64,000 nucleotides of DNA from Siphonodentalium dalli. Lineage: Eukaryota > Mollusca > Scaphopoda > Gadilida > Siphonodentaliidae. Positions 26,432 through 37,364 of this stretch are shown one piece after another. The notes under the pieces were generated by a model. It was not told where the DNA came from and searched no databases. It saw only the letters and a program-made list of their open reading frames with translations. The stretch is taken from NCBI GenBank assembly GCA_032622095.1, contig CP136069.1, forward strand, positions 102,702,278 through 102,766,277. The letters are read 5' to 3'. Position 1 is the first letter of the stretch, and every line of letters starts with the position of its first letter. A program made the translations under genes and the position numbers.

Positions 26432-27997
26432 CCCTTTGAACCCGTAACACCGATATTTAGGTGCAAACGAACCGTGACTATATCCCGTAACACCGATATT
26501 TCGGTGCAGCGACGACATGATTTGGTAGCAAATTTATATATAGTATAACGAGCGTCAGACCCACTGATTTATATTTAAATTGCCCCCACATATGTCAGCG
26601 GCGCCCATGGTGCGTATGGAATGGTTGACCGCTAGTATCGGGTAGAAATATATGCGCATGCGCATAGCATATAATCTACAAAAACATACGATATTTTAAG
26701 CGAACTGTGCTGCTATATTTACGGCATATAATTTCATGTTCCCCGTGTGTGTACAGAACAGACATATAAATTTAGACACACAATTTCAGTTTAAATTACC
26801 CTCGCGTATATTAACCAGTGTTCTGCTACATATGGGGAAGGGTCTATCGCATATGAAGTTGATTTATTCGCGCATGCGCAGACTAGCGCAATGACAAATA
26901 AATGGTTTATAACATACTTATACACGACATACCCAGTAATATATATATATTTAAATTGGCCTATTGAAGTCAGCGCTGGCAAAGGTGTCTATATGGATTG
27001 GCTGCCCACTAGAAACGGCTAGGAAAATATGCGCATGGGCGCAGGCTATAATTCATTTTTTAAAATGCATTTAAGTGAAATGTGGCGCTATATATGACAT
27101 TTTGTTGCATGTTTCACATGTTAGTACAGTAGACACAATCTAGACAGCTTACTTGAACAATGGGGCCACGATATGTTACGGGAAATTACGTTGTTTCTGG
27201 TCTCTGTAATATCAGTCTCTGTTGTGCCACATGTAGTAAAAAGTCTATCGCATATCAAGTTGACTTACTCGCGCATGGTCAGGTATATCTTAATTTCACA
27301 TTAGGATATTGGTTGCATCGAAACGCAATTCGCTGATGTATAATTACAACGTTATAAGCTAGAATTCGTTTATCCTGCAAATTTCGGGTAGTTGCATAGT
27401 AACCGTTTCTAAGGCGAGATCGGGTGGCAAAGTCTCCCGATCTTACAATGATCAGTGGTCTGTGCATGCATATATCATGCCTGCACAGTTTCAGGTAGGT
27501 GTCCCCTTTCAACATAACCAACACCATGCGACTAGACACTGTCTAAATTAAGGCAAAACATACCACTGAATGGTTAGTGCAATTATGTCATTCGATCAGT
27601 TGTGGTATTTGCTTAGCAACCGTTGCTACCCTTAAATGGGATATTTGGTTAACTATTCTGGTCGGGTATATCTAAAATTTCACGTTAGGGTAGTACCTGC
27701 ATCAAAAAATGCAATCACTGAGGTTGAATTACGATGCTATATGCTATATTTACATTTTCCAGTCAATTCCGGGTAGTTGCCTAGCAACCGTTATCAAGGA
27801 GTTGCCGCGAGGCAAAGTCTCGCGATCTTATAATGATCGCTGATCCATGGGGGACAAACCTGTAAAGCTTCAGACCGGTGTCGCAATTTGAACATAATCA
27901 ACCCCATGCTACTAGACACTGTCTAATTTAAGCGGACATACCACTGAGAGCCCCGGGTCAGGGTGTCGATCACTGTGGGGCGCCAGGGTTCAAAGGG
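26432..27997. mobile_element. piggyBac-like MITE inserted in non-LTR ORF2
   Basis: Flanked by TTAA at 26428-26431 and 27998-28001. Termini are CCCTTTGAACCC and its complement GGGTTCAAAGGG. Deleting the 1,566-bp segment plus one TTAA restores the ORF2 frame. Inside, a subterminal motif CGTAACACCGATATTT occurs twice (26443 and 26486), and a roughly 360-bp module is tandemly repeated (about 27290-27560 and 27660-27950). No transposase is encoded, so mobilisation would need a piggyBac transposase in trans. Confidence 0.9.
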
Positions 27998-28001
27998 TTA
28001 A

Positions 28002-28174
28002 GAACCAGCTATATTTACACAAATTGAATAAACCCACGGAAACGAACGTAAATAAATATTTGAGCTATCGTACCTTATATAATAAACTAATCAGAAGGAG
28101 TAAAAATATATACTATACAAATATTCTAGAAGTAAATAAAAATAACTTAAAGAAAACATGGGAAATACTTAAGG
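28002..28174 (+). pseudogene. Non-LTR ORF2, linker between endonuclease and RT
   Basis: In frame with 26427 across the MITE. It encodes the basic linker with the pattern YRTLYNKLIRRSKNIYY followed by LKKTWEILKG, typical of CR1/L2-type ORF2 between the endonuclease and the RT. The frame is cut at GTGC (28175-28178) by an LTR retrotransposon and resumes in phase at 44867. Confidence 0.88.
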
Positions 28175-28509
28175 GTGCTGTCACCAGGCAGATTTTGTGT
28201 ATAAATCTATTTTCAAAGCTTTCTCTATCCAAGTCATGACAGGCTAATATTATTGCATAACTACAACATTAATTTCTGAAACCCAAAGCTGTCATGACTT
28301 GGGGGGCTAATAAATCTCTTGCTAAATCTCATTCTCTTGCTGGCCAGGTCATTTAAATCCTAATCTTTATTATTCATATCTTAACAACGGCTTTCTTAAT
28401 TACCTGTGTATTGTTCTTCTATTGACCAGCTGCATAATAATATTGCCCTAAGCTACTTAATATGTCAAGCTCATTTCTATTGTTAATATATTTCCTTATT
28501 ACCTTACAA

Positions 28510-29431
28510 TCTATTATATATTTTGGAAGATCTGTTTGTGTGTGTGTGTGTGTGTGTTTGTGTGTGTGCAATCGATGAACTCGAAAACGGCCGACCCGAT
28601 TTCGATGAAACTTGGTATGTGGGGGTATTTTCGGGCCAGGAGTAACATAGGCCTATTGATTTTCAGATCCGAGGTCTACTTTTCACGTGCCGAGGACAAA
28701 TCTGTTTTTACGCTGTGTTACGGGACTTTCATTTGAGTTCGGTGCTTACAAATCGATTCGAAACAGCGTGAATAATAAAATGCCAGTCATAATAATGACA
28801 CTGTGAGAATCTTTCGTGTTTCCTCTTTCCAACGATATATAATGCGTATGTATCCGTTTCAGTTATCTGCCTCAATTATCAAGAAGAAGTGGTACTATCT
28901 TCCATCAGGATAAAAACAATGCGTAACTTCTATGACGTCGTTAGAGGTCATAACGTTAGATCACGTTAACGCTTAACCGGCCGATGCATTTCACTGTTTC
29001 AGACGTCTTGGCGATATCTCGGGCACCGATGGTAATTTATCTTTACGTTGAAACTTGATGATTAATGAGCATGTGTATATGAGGCGCGTTTATATACTTG
29101 AGTGGAAATCAAATCGGGTTAAACTGGCGGATTTGACGAAATTTGATGCATAGGGTATCTCGGTATCCGCTGGGCTGATTTCCCGGTATCCGCTGGGCCA
29201 ATTTCCACCATTTTTGGGGTGTTGGTGTTTGACCCCACCTGACCTTGACCTTCAAAATGGTCAATTCAAGGTCAAATCGGGTAAATCCGGATGGATTTCG
29301 ACAGGTACTTTTGTCGGGTACTTTTGTTCGGGCACTGTTTTGGACAGGTCAAATCGTGATCCCACTTGACCTTGGCCTTCAAAATAGACAATTCAAGGTC
29401 AAAGCCCGGACGAAGTCGGGTCACCTTCTAG
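28510..29431 (+). mobile_element. Helitron unit, family A, copy 1
   Basis: TC start, TG-rich microsatellite at about 28537-28570, and repeated TGACCTTGACCTT/TTCAAGGTCAAA blocks. The 3' hairpin CCCGGACGAAGTCGGG and CTAG end are the same as those of the copy ending at 34433. Confidence 0.82.
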
Positions 29432-30837
29432 TCTATACTATATATTTTGAGAACTCCGTATATATGCATATATGTGTGTGTGTGGGTACTTCATAGAATC
29501 CAAAACACGTGTAAAGATTGAGCTCAAACTTCCTATGTAAGTGTCAAATCCCACCGACACGACCGTGGTCGCGTTTTAGAGAAGCTCCGAGCACCCGTTC
29601 TCCAATCTCAAATCACCGCAAAGGCACGGCGTGGGTTAATCAAGTGATTATTTAATGAGCGTTTGTTTTTGACGCATCTCTATAAAGAGCGTCTGTTTCC
29701 CATTCAACATTGAGTGCTTGCCTATGCGGGGAGATTTATTGGAGCTCTTACAACATCATTGTTATAGTATGTATGACACTTAGGTCAGGGCTTAGGGGGG
29801 GGGGGGGGGGTAGTTGTAGGCATAATGCTTCTCAGAAATCCCGGTTACAAACCAACACTCACAATTTCGTATTTACGCAAACGTTATCGCTCGAAATTTA
29901 TTCCCTGCGAGCACGGATGGCGCGCTTTGTTTTTACAGTATATACCTTTGATATATACCGAAATCATCCCAGATAATCACGAATATAGCATCAGATTTCT
30001 CCCCAGATATACCGTTATAAAGCTACTGGAATCTGCCAATCTACTATATAATTTGAGACTTCCGTATATATATATATATATATAGCTATATATATATGTA
30101 TATATGTATGTGTGTATATATGTGGGTACTTCATAGAATCGAAAACGCGTGTAGGAACGGGCATCCCCACGGCAATGTCGGCTTATAAGACATCTTTACT
30201 ACACATGACAGCCGATGGACAATTGGTCTCTATATATGTACCAAAATTACACCGCGTTGGTGAATGGGAAATTCCAGGGAATGCCGATTGAGCTCAAACT
30301 TGCTACCTACGGGAAGTGTCATATATATGAGTGTGTCCTTTATAGACTCGAACCGATTAAGCTCAAACTTGCTAAATATTGACTGGGAAATTCCAGGGAA
30401 TGCAGATTGAGCTCAAACTTGCTACCTACGGGAAGTGTCATATATATGTGTGTGTCCTTTATAGACTCGAACCGATTGAGCTCAAACTTGCTAAATACGG
30501 GAAGTGTCATGGACGGGTTCATTGAAAAACCAAAAAAAATCGGGTAAAATTTAAAAACAAAATTAAAAAGGCACAATTAACTCCTTGAAAAACCAAAAAA
30601 AATCGGGTAAAATTTAAAAACAAAATTAAATTAAAAAATTAAAAAGGCACAATTAACTCATTGAAAAACAAAATAATTAACTCATTGAAAAACAAAAAAT
30701 TAAATTAAAATTGTCATGTTTCTGACTATTGCCAAAATTTGCTGCAAATGCAGCACAAGTGTCTCGGAACCTGTTGCAATTGCTTTTTCGAACAAAGCCA
30801 TGGGACGAATGCCGCCAGTGGCGGGCTAACCTGCTAG
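29432..30837 (+). mobile_element. Helitron unit, family B
   Basis: Starts TCTATACTATATATTTTGAG and ends GCTAG, preceded by a different hairpin (CCGCCAGTGGCGG, 30812-30824). It contains the module GGGTACTTCATAGAATC near its start, a G run (29797-29812), and a nested TCTACTATATAATTTGAG start at about 30041. Direct duplications of about 100 bp lie at 30270-30500. Confidence 0.7.
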
Positions 30838-33223
30838 TCTATACTATATATTTTGAGACTTCGTATATATATATATGTGTGTGGGTACTTCATAGAATCC
30901 AAAACGCGTGTACAGATTGAGCTCAAACTTCCTATGTAAGTGTAAAATACCACCGACACGACCGTGGTCGCCTTTTTGAGAAGCTCAGAGCATCGTCTCT
31001 CCCTTCCCAATCATCAAATTCACCGCAATCGGCACTTCGGGGTTAATTGATATTCGCTCGCGATCCAAGAGGAGTAACTCTACATTTTTTTTTATATCTG
31101 TATATGTATATTTTTATATCCATATTCACTTCAAACTGCTAAACCCGTTGAGCCAAAACTTGCTAATACCTCGCAAAATATAGAATTTACATTTTCTGAT
31201 GTATACATTTTTTGTTACGGCTGGAAATCTTAGTCTATTTCCGAAACATTCATATAAACAAGCTCTAAACTTACACCCCTCGATTCCTGCTAACTCACGC
31301 AGCTATACACACTGCCCCAAACCGTGAACGCCAACGACATTGTTGGCGAGAAAATAGCCCCCAAGCCGTAAATATCAACAACAACGATATTACTAAATAC
31401 ACGTTTTCGGCAATGTGAGAGTTTTCGGGGAGCCGTGATGCCAACAACAACGACCCGAAGCCCTGAATGCCAACAACAGATTCAATGCAATGTTATCTAT
31501 TATGCAGAGAGATTTCACGACATTACGACGGGTACGGCAGACTCGAAATATTATGCAGACAGATTTCCCGACGGGAAGCGTTTGTTTTAAATTCAATGCA
31601 ATGTTATCGTAGAGAGATTTCACGAAACAAAGAATGCGTTGTCTGTCGTTCCTAGGAAGGGGGGATTTCTACGGGTAAATTTTTCCGCCAGAAACAAAAA
31701 AATTAATTAAAACAATTTAAAATATAATTTCAATTCAATGCAATGTTATCGTAGAGAGATTCCACGAAACAAAGAATGCGTTGTCTGTCGTTCCTAGGAA
31801 GGGGGGATTTCTACGGGTAAATTTTTCCGCCAGAAACAAAAAAATTAATTAAAACAATTTAAAATTTAATTAAAACAATTTAAAATTAAAAAAAATTAAC
31901 AATAAAAAAACAAAATATTTTGAGAACTCTGTATATATATATGTGTGTGTGTGTGTGGGTACTTCATAGAATCCAAAACGCGTGTACAGATTGAGCTCAA
32001 ACTTCCTATGTAAGTGTAAAATCCCACCGACACGACCGTGGTCGCGTTTTTGAGAAGCTCAGAGCACCCTTTATCCACTCCCAAATCACTGCAAAGGCAC
32101 GGCGGGGGTTAATCGCGTTGATAGTTAAAGAGCGTTCGTATCCGCAGTGTCGTTGATAAAGAGCGTATGTGCGTAAATGTGATTCTTACGTCTGGGTCTG
32201 GGCATGTGCGTCATTATACAGACATGAGCGTGCTGTGTGATTCTTACGTACTTATGGCTTCGTAGGAACGCGGATCGGGTCACTTTTTCCGCCCTAGGTG
32301 ATCTTCACCTTGAAACGGGTACCCACAAATGATATATATGTGGGTGTCCTTTATAGACTGGAACCGATTGAGCTCAAACTTGCTCTTCGGGGTTAATCGC
32401 GTTGATAGTTAAAGAGCGTTCCTATCTGCAGTGTAGTTGATAAAGAGCGTATGTGCGTAAATGTGATTCTTACGTCTGGGCATGTGCGTCATTATACAGA
32501 CATGAGCGTGCTGTGTGATTCTTACGTACTTATGGCTTCGTAGGAACGCGGATCGGGTCAGTTTTTCCGCCCTAGGTGATCTTCACCTTGAAACGGGTAC
32601 CCACAAATGATATATATGTGGGTGTCCTTTATAGACTGGAACCGATTGAGCTCAAACTTGCTACCTACCGGATGTGTCATGGACGGGTTAAATTGTGACC
32701 CCGACCTGACCTTGACCTTGAAAATGATCAATTCAAGGTCAAATCGGGTAAAATATTGAACAACCAAAAATTAATTCAAAAATATAAACAAAAAATTAAA
32801 TTAATATGTCATGTTTCGGACAAACGCCGCCGGTAGCTCAAATTTCGTATGTAAGTGTAAAAACCCACCGACACCGCCGTGGTCGCGTTTTGGAGAAGCT
32901 CAGAGCACCCTTTATCCACTCCCAAATCACTGCAAAGGCACGGCGTGGGTTAATCAAGTGATTATTTAATGAGCGTTTGTTTTTGACGCATCGCTATAAA
33001 GAGCGTCTGTTTGCCATTCAACGTTATTAGCATCTGCAGAGAGATATACGGAACATAAATTAAATTTAAAAAACATTTGTTTCTGACCAACCCTGCGAGC
33101 ACGGATGGCGCGCTTTGTTTTTACAGTATATACGTTCGGTATATACCGAAATCATCCCAGATAATCACGAATACAGCATCAGATTTCTCCCCAGATATAC
33201 CGTTATAAAGCTACTGGAATCTG
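30838..33223 (+). repeat. Further family-B Helitron sequence with internal tandem duplications
   Basis: A new TCTATACTATATATTTTGAG start lies at 30838 and a related one at about 31913. Tandem duplications occur at about 31590-31735/31736-31880 (145 bp) and about 32107-32391/32392-32680 (about 290 bp). Unit borders after 31900 are blurred. Confidence 0.6.
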
Positions 33224-33860
33224 CCAATCTATCTCATATATATTTTGAAGACCTGTCTGTCTGTATGTCTGTCTGTCTGTCTGTATGTCATTAATACAAA
33301 TCTACGATTCTCGACCGATCGGGACGAAACTTGGTACGTGTGTGTAGTTTGACCAGGCGGTGGACGTTGTCGTATTGGCGAGCCCGTGCTGCACCCGCTT
33401 CGCGCATGCGCAGATGAGATCTCGGAAACTGGTGGAGCTATCGACTTTAAATTTGCTATGTGGATGTATCTTGCCCCAGATACAAATTTTATCGGGTCGC
33501 CGAGCCCGTGCGATGCCAGCTTCGCGCATGCGCAGACGAAATCTCGGAAACGGATGGAGCTATCGACTTGAAATTTGATATGTGAATGTATCTTGCCCCG
33601 GATACAAATTTTATCAGGTCGCCGAGCCCGTGCGACGCCAGCTTCGCGCATGCGCAGACCAGATCTCGGAAACAGGTAGAGCTATCGACTTGAAATTTGG
33701 TTTTTGAATAGCCCGGATGAATAGCCCCCAAGCCGTAAATATCAACAACAACGATATTACTAAATACACGTTTTCGGCAATGTGAGAGTTTTCGGGGAGC
33801 TATCGGCTTGAATAGCCCGGATGAATAGCCCGGACAACGTCGGGCTCATCGGCTGGCCAA
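33224..33860 (+). mobile_element. Helitron-like unit, family C, with 120-bp tandem repeats
   Basis: It follows the same flank (GGAATCTGCCAA) that precedes the start at about 30041. It opens with a TCTGTCTG microsatellite. Three units of about 120 bp (GCGCATGCGCAGA then AATCTCGGAAAC then GAGCTATCGACTT) span 33380-33715. The end shows CCCGGACAACGTCGGG and CTGG. Confidence 0.6.
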
Positions 33861-34433
33861 TATATATTTTGGAAGATCTGTCTGTGTGTGTGTCTGTGTG
33901 TGTGTGTGTCTGTAATCGATGGACTCGAAAACGGCCAAGCCGATTTCGATGAAACTTGGTATGTGTGGGTATTTTCGGCCGGGGAGTGACATAGGCCTAT
34001 TAATTTGCCCGTGTGACATGACCTTGACCTTGAAATCGGGTCATTTCAAGGTCAAACGCCCGAATATCACGGGATTTCGATGAAACTTCGTATGTGGGGG
34101 TACTTTCGTATTCGTTTGCCCGTGCGATGTGACCTTGACCTTTAAGTCGGGTCAATTCAAGGTCAAATCGCGAATTTTGATGTGATTTCCACGAAATTTG
34201 TTACATAGGGTTACTTTTGTCCACTGAGTATTTTGGACGGGTCAAATCGTGACCCCGACCTGACCTCGACCTTCTAAATGATCAATTCAAGGTAAAATCA
34301 GGTAAAACCGGATGAATTTCGAAGGGCACGTTTGTCCGGGCAGTGTTTTGAACTGGTCAAATCGTGACCCCACTTGACCTTCAAAATGGACAATTCAAGG
34401 TCAAAGCCCGGACGAAGTCGGGTCACCTTCTAG
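33861..34433 (+). mobile_element. Helitron unit, family A, copy 2 (3' end of cluster)
   Basis: Begins ATATATTTTGGAAGATCTG like copy 1, and ends with the same hairpin and CTAG before the resumed LTR. It is shorter than copy 1 and lacks the clean TC start. Confidence 0.7.
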
Positions 34434-34692
34434 TTGTATATAAAGCCGATTTCATTAGTAACCAAAAAGGAAGAAGGTTGTAAGGAGAACTATTCAAGTC
34501 TTATTGCTATTTATGTTATTTTGTACGGTATCCGACATTTGTATCTATCATTGATTACTATTTTCATATTCCACTTTATCTACTCTGAGTGAAGAATAAA
34601 TATATGAACATATCTAAGTTTTCGACTACGACTGATCTACCTGTACGATACGTGAGCTAATCTTCCCCATCACAGAATACCGGTCTGTTATA

Positions 34693-34712
34693 ATTGGTGG
34701 TAGAATCTAGGC
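34693..34712 (+). promoter_or_regulatory. Candidate primer-binding site
   Basis: Immediately after the left LTR, ATTGGTGGTAGAATCTAGGC has the TGG start usual for tRNA-primed elements. The matching tRNA was not identified. Confidence 0.4.
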
Positions 34713-34763
34713 TGTCTGACTTTTTAGCTCGGACAACGATCTTGATACATCTCGCGGCACAAG

Positions 34764-35625
34764 ATGATGGTACACGGACTCCCCGAACACATCAGAATTC
34801 TGATCCATTCTGTTCAATCACAAGGAGCAGCTTTAAAATGGAATATTGACATGGATGCGGATGTTACAAAATTAAATCTAGTGTGGAACAGTCAGCAGAA
34901 CGTTAAATCTACTAAAACACAACAGCGTGACCATGACAGAGCGCAGAAATGGAGGACAAGGAACATAATTAAACAGTTCAGTGAGGACAGACAGCAAATT
35001 CTTCAGGAGCAGAAAAAGTTTTTCCTGTCGCCACCTCCGGGATTTCACTCAAGAACAAGCTCGTTGCAAGCAGTTCCCAATTCTACAAATATCCTACAAA
35101 ATGTTAGTACAACTCCACAAATGCATATTCAAATGCCTCACAAACATTCAAGTGAAATTCTAGACCTGGTTGACAGTTCAACACAGTCGGTGAATAACGA
35201 GTTCAGTGACATGACTTGTCAGACTGATGCCTGTAAAACAGATTCTCTCACGAAAGATTGTGATATGCAAAGTGATCCAGTACTCACATCTGATGTTTCT
35301 TGCTCAACCAACAGTGTAAAATTCACCACAGCATCAGTTCAAATAGAGTCAAAAGAATTTTCATGTGCCAAATATATCCACAATTCTGACACAATGTCCA
35401 ACAACAAACAAAAGCAAACATTCATGCAGACCAAAACAGTGACTAAAAAAAGTACTTAAATACAGGAATAATAAAGGATCTCACGAATATTTGATTCAGT
35501 GGAAGAATCTTCCTGAAGAGAACTCAACATGGATAAGAATGGAGGATTTAGACAAAGAAGCCAAATTAATTCTGACTGAGACTCCATTTGTTCCGGGAAC
35601 ACCTGTACATCACAATCAACCCATT
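34764..35625 (+). pseudogene. LTR-element ORF with chromodomain (N-terminal part)
   Basis: An ORF from the ATG at 34764 runs 231 codons to 35459. I do not recognise its N-terminus, which is rich in Gln, Ser and Thr and has a basic patch. At the A7 run (35447-35453) a shift into the GTA frame gives KYRNNKGSHEYLIQWKNLP and then STWIRMEDL, a clear chromodomain (aromatic Y, W and W positions present). Chromodomains at the C-terminus of Ty3/Gypsy integrases guide insertion to modified histones. Here no RT or integrase precedes it. The frame is cut at ATT (35623-35625) by the Academ-like transposon and continues in phase at 43986. Whether the shift is programmed or mutational cannot be told from one copy. 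Confidence 0.7.
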
Positions 35626-35730
35626 TAGACAGGTGCATGCCAAAGTAAATTAAACTTTTTTTGGGGTCAAACTTTTCTCAGTTGATTTTGATAAAATAAT
35701 ATATTCTGAAGAAAATAAAGATGGGGGCCA

Positions 35731-36410
35731 CCTTGAAAAGGTCACGTGATTCAAAATGGCCGCCAAAATCCAAGATGGCCGCCTTTTTGTTCCAAAATCC
35801 ACTAGATTCAGCTATTTAGTCACCACAAAAGCGCCATCTGAATGAAAATTGGACAAATATAGACATATTGAGTATTTACATTGGTTTGGAATACATATCG
35901 CATATTTAGCTCTGTAATTTTATTCAAAATGGCCGCCAAAATTCAAAATGGCCACATTTTTGTTCCAACATCCACCATATCTAGCTATTTATTTATCACA
36001 AAAGCTCAAACTGATATGAAATTTGGCCAAATGTGCACACATTGAGTATTTACGTGGGTTTGGAATAAATATTGCATATTTAGCTCTGTTATTTTATTCA
36101 AAATGGCTGCCAAAATCCAAGATGGCCACCTTTTTGTTCCAAAATCCACGATATCTAGCTACTTATTAATCACAAAAGCTCAAACTGATATGAAATTTGG
36201 CCAATTGTGCACATATTGAGCATTTACGTGGGTTTGGAATAGATATTGAATATTTAGCATATTATTTATTCAAGATTTGGCAGCCATTTTGTTACAAAAT
36301 CCACTATATCCAGCTAATTATTCGTCACAAAAGCTCAAACTGAAATGAAATTTGACCAAATGCCCACATATTGAGTATTTACGTGGATTTTAGAATACTT
36401 ATTGCTAATG
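35731..36410 (+). repeat. Tandem repeat of about 173 bp, nearly four units
   Basis: Units start near 35752, 35926, 36099 and 36268 (the last truncated). Each has TTCAAAATGGC, TTTTTGTTCCAAAATCCAC, CACAAAAGC and ATTGAGTATTTACGTGG. It lies just inside the left terminal repeat of the Academ-like element. Confidence 0.88.
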
Positions 36411-36429
36411 TACATGTTTTTGATTGGAT

Positions 36430-36506
36430 GTGATTCGAACCCCGGTCCATGACGGCGAGCCTTGCGACTCAAAGTCTGACGTCAATACCACACGGCCAGC
36501 GACACC
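36430..36506 (-). repeat. tRNA-derived (SINE-like) segment, minus strand
   Basis: Reading the minus strand, an A-box-like TGGCCGTGTGG (36488-36498) is followed by a B-box-like GTTCGAATCA (36431-36440) at tRNA-like spacing. It is not a plausible functional tRNA, so a SINE head is likelier. Confidence 0.6.
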
Positions 36507-36524
36507 ACATACAAAACCCACCCC

Positions 36525-36715
36525 TTGACAACAGAGGTTGGATAAAGGAGGATTGTCCTGTGTGGTATCTCTGTCCACAATTACCACCATGACTTTCTAA
36601 TTGCACAGATCAACTTTCAAAACTAACATACCCTGCATGCTAATTATCATGCCAACAGCGCTCGTCACTATACATTGTCATCTATAGAAATAATTTAGCA
36701 TTGTATTTGTCTAAA
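36525..36715. pseudogene. Scrambled fragments of the Academ-like transposase
   Basis: 36525-36640 matches the reverse complement of 37560-37694, the C-terminal coding part; it would read + and includes a decayed NRGWIKED block. 36650-36715 matches 37838-37905 in direct orientation. Two neighbouring pieces of one gene therefore lie in opposite orientations next to the intact copy's 3' end. Confidence 0.78.
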
Positions 36716-36759
36716 TTATTATTATATATAATGGGTGTGTATGTGTTGGGTGGGTCACG

Positions 36760-36820
36760 TCGGTGGCAGTGTGGCATTGACGTCGCGCTCGTCGTCACAG
36801 GCCGAGGTTCTAATCCCACC
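36760..36820 (+). repeat. tRNA-derived (SINE-like) segment, plus strand
   Basis: A-box-like TGGCAGTGTGG (36764-36774) and B-box-like GGTTCTAATCC (36806-36816), followed by an A run. It shares GTGTGGYATTGACGTC with the minus-strand segment at 36430-36506, so both belong to one family. Confidence 0.6.
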
Positions 36821-36829
36821 AAAAAAAAT

Positions 36830-37364
36830 GTACACTGTTTTTCAGGTTGTATGTTAGGTTTAGTCAATGATATTGTATGGGCATAGGTTACATGGAAACT
36901 ATAAACTGAGTTAGCATGTTCATTTTATGTTATAAATAATCATTTTGTTGATAAACTTGACCATTGGAATATATGCAAAATATCTAGTTTGAGTTAATTT
37001 TTCCTACATTTCGATGTGTTATCACTAAAGATCCACGGTATGCGATTTGACACCACAATTGACTGAATTTCCAAAGCTTATGTTCAGCTTGCCATATAAA
37101 TGAAAGATACTTGATAACATCATCATGACCATACGGTTACAAAAACTCGTAATTGAGAAAGCTATTCATTATCTATTGATTTGGGTGAAATGGAGGCAAT
37201 CATTGTAACTTTTGCTATATAGGCTGACAAAAATTAAACCTCCTATTAACATAATAAAATCTGTCTGATATATAGAACGCACATATTGTGGTTTCGTGGT
37301 GTCAAGTCGGATATGGCATCGTTATTGGCACAAACGTGTAATACAGATAACATCAGTGAGATAA
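36830..37364. other. 3' flank of the Academ-like gene; no ORF
   Basis: Contains a short inverted pair, TTGACACCAC (37049) and GTGGTGTCAA (37296). No other structure is visible. Confidence 0.45.

Larger units (their letters stand above)
28510..34433 (+). mobile_element. Cluster of non-autonomous Helitrons inserted in the left LTR
   Basis: The cluster begins TC (TCTATTATATATTTTGG) and ends CTAG, exactly between A and T of the LTR, with no duplication. These are Helitron hallmarks. The last unit carries the expected 3' hairpin (CCCGGACGAAGTCGGG, 34407-34422) 11 bases before CTAG. Internal CTAG/TCTATACTATA junctions at 29431/29432 and 30837/30838 show head-to-tail units, and further TCTAT starts appear at about 30040 and 33224. 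No Rep/helicase ORF is present. ORFs inside, including those at 33229-33731, are repeats. Confidence 0.9.
28179..34692 (+). repeat. Left LTR, in two parts
   Basis: 28179-28509 and 34434-34692 together make 590 bp, equal to the right LTR. The break is between A and T within TTACAATTGTATA, where the Helitron cluster is inserted without target duplication. Confidence 0.93.

Noticed and set aside
33229-33731. Overlapping Ala/Arg/His-rich ORFs on both strands
   Set aside because: They are the 120-bp tandem repeat of a Helitron unit read in several frames.
36430-36506. Functional tRNA gene
   Set aside because: A- and B-box-like motifs are present but a proper cloverleaf with acceptor stem could not be drawn; a relative with the same boxes lies 250 bp away, so a SINE head is more likely.
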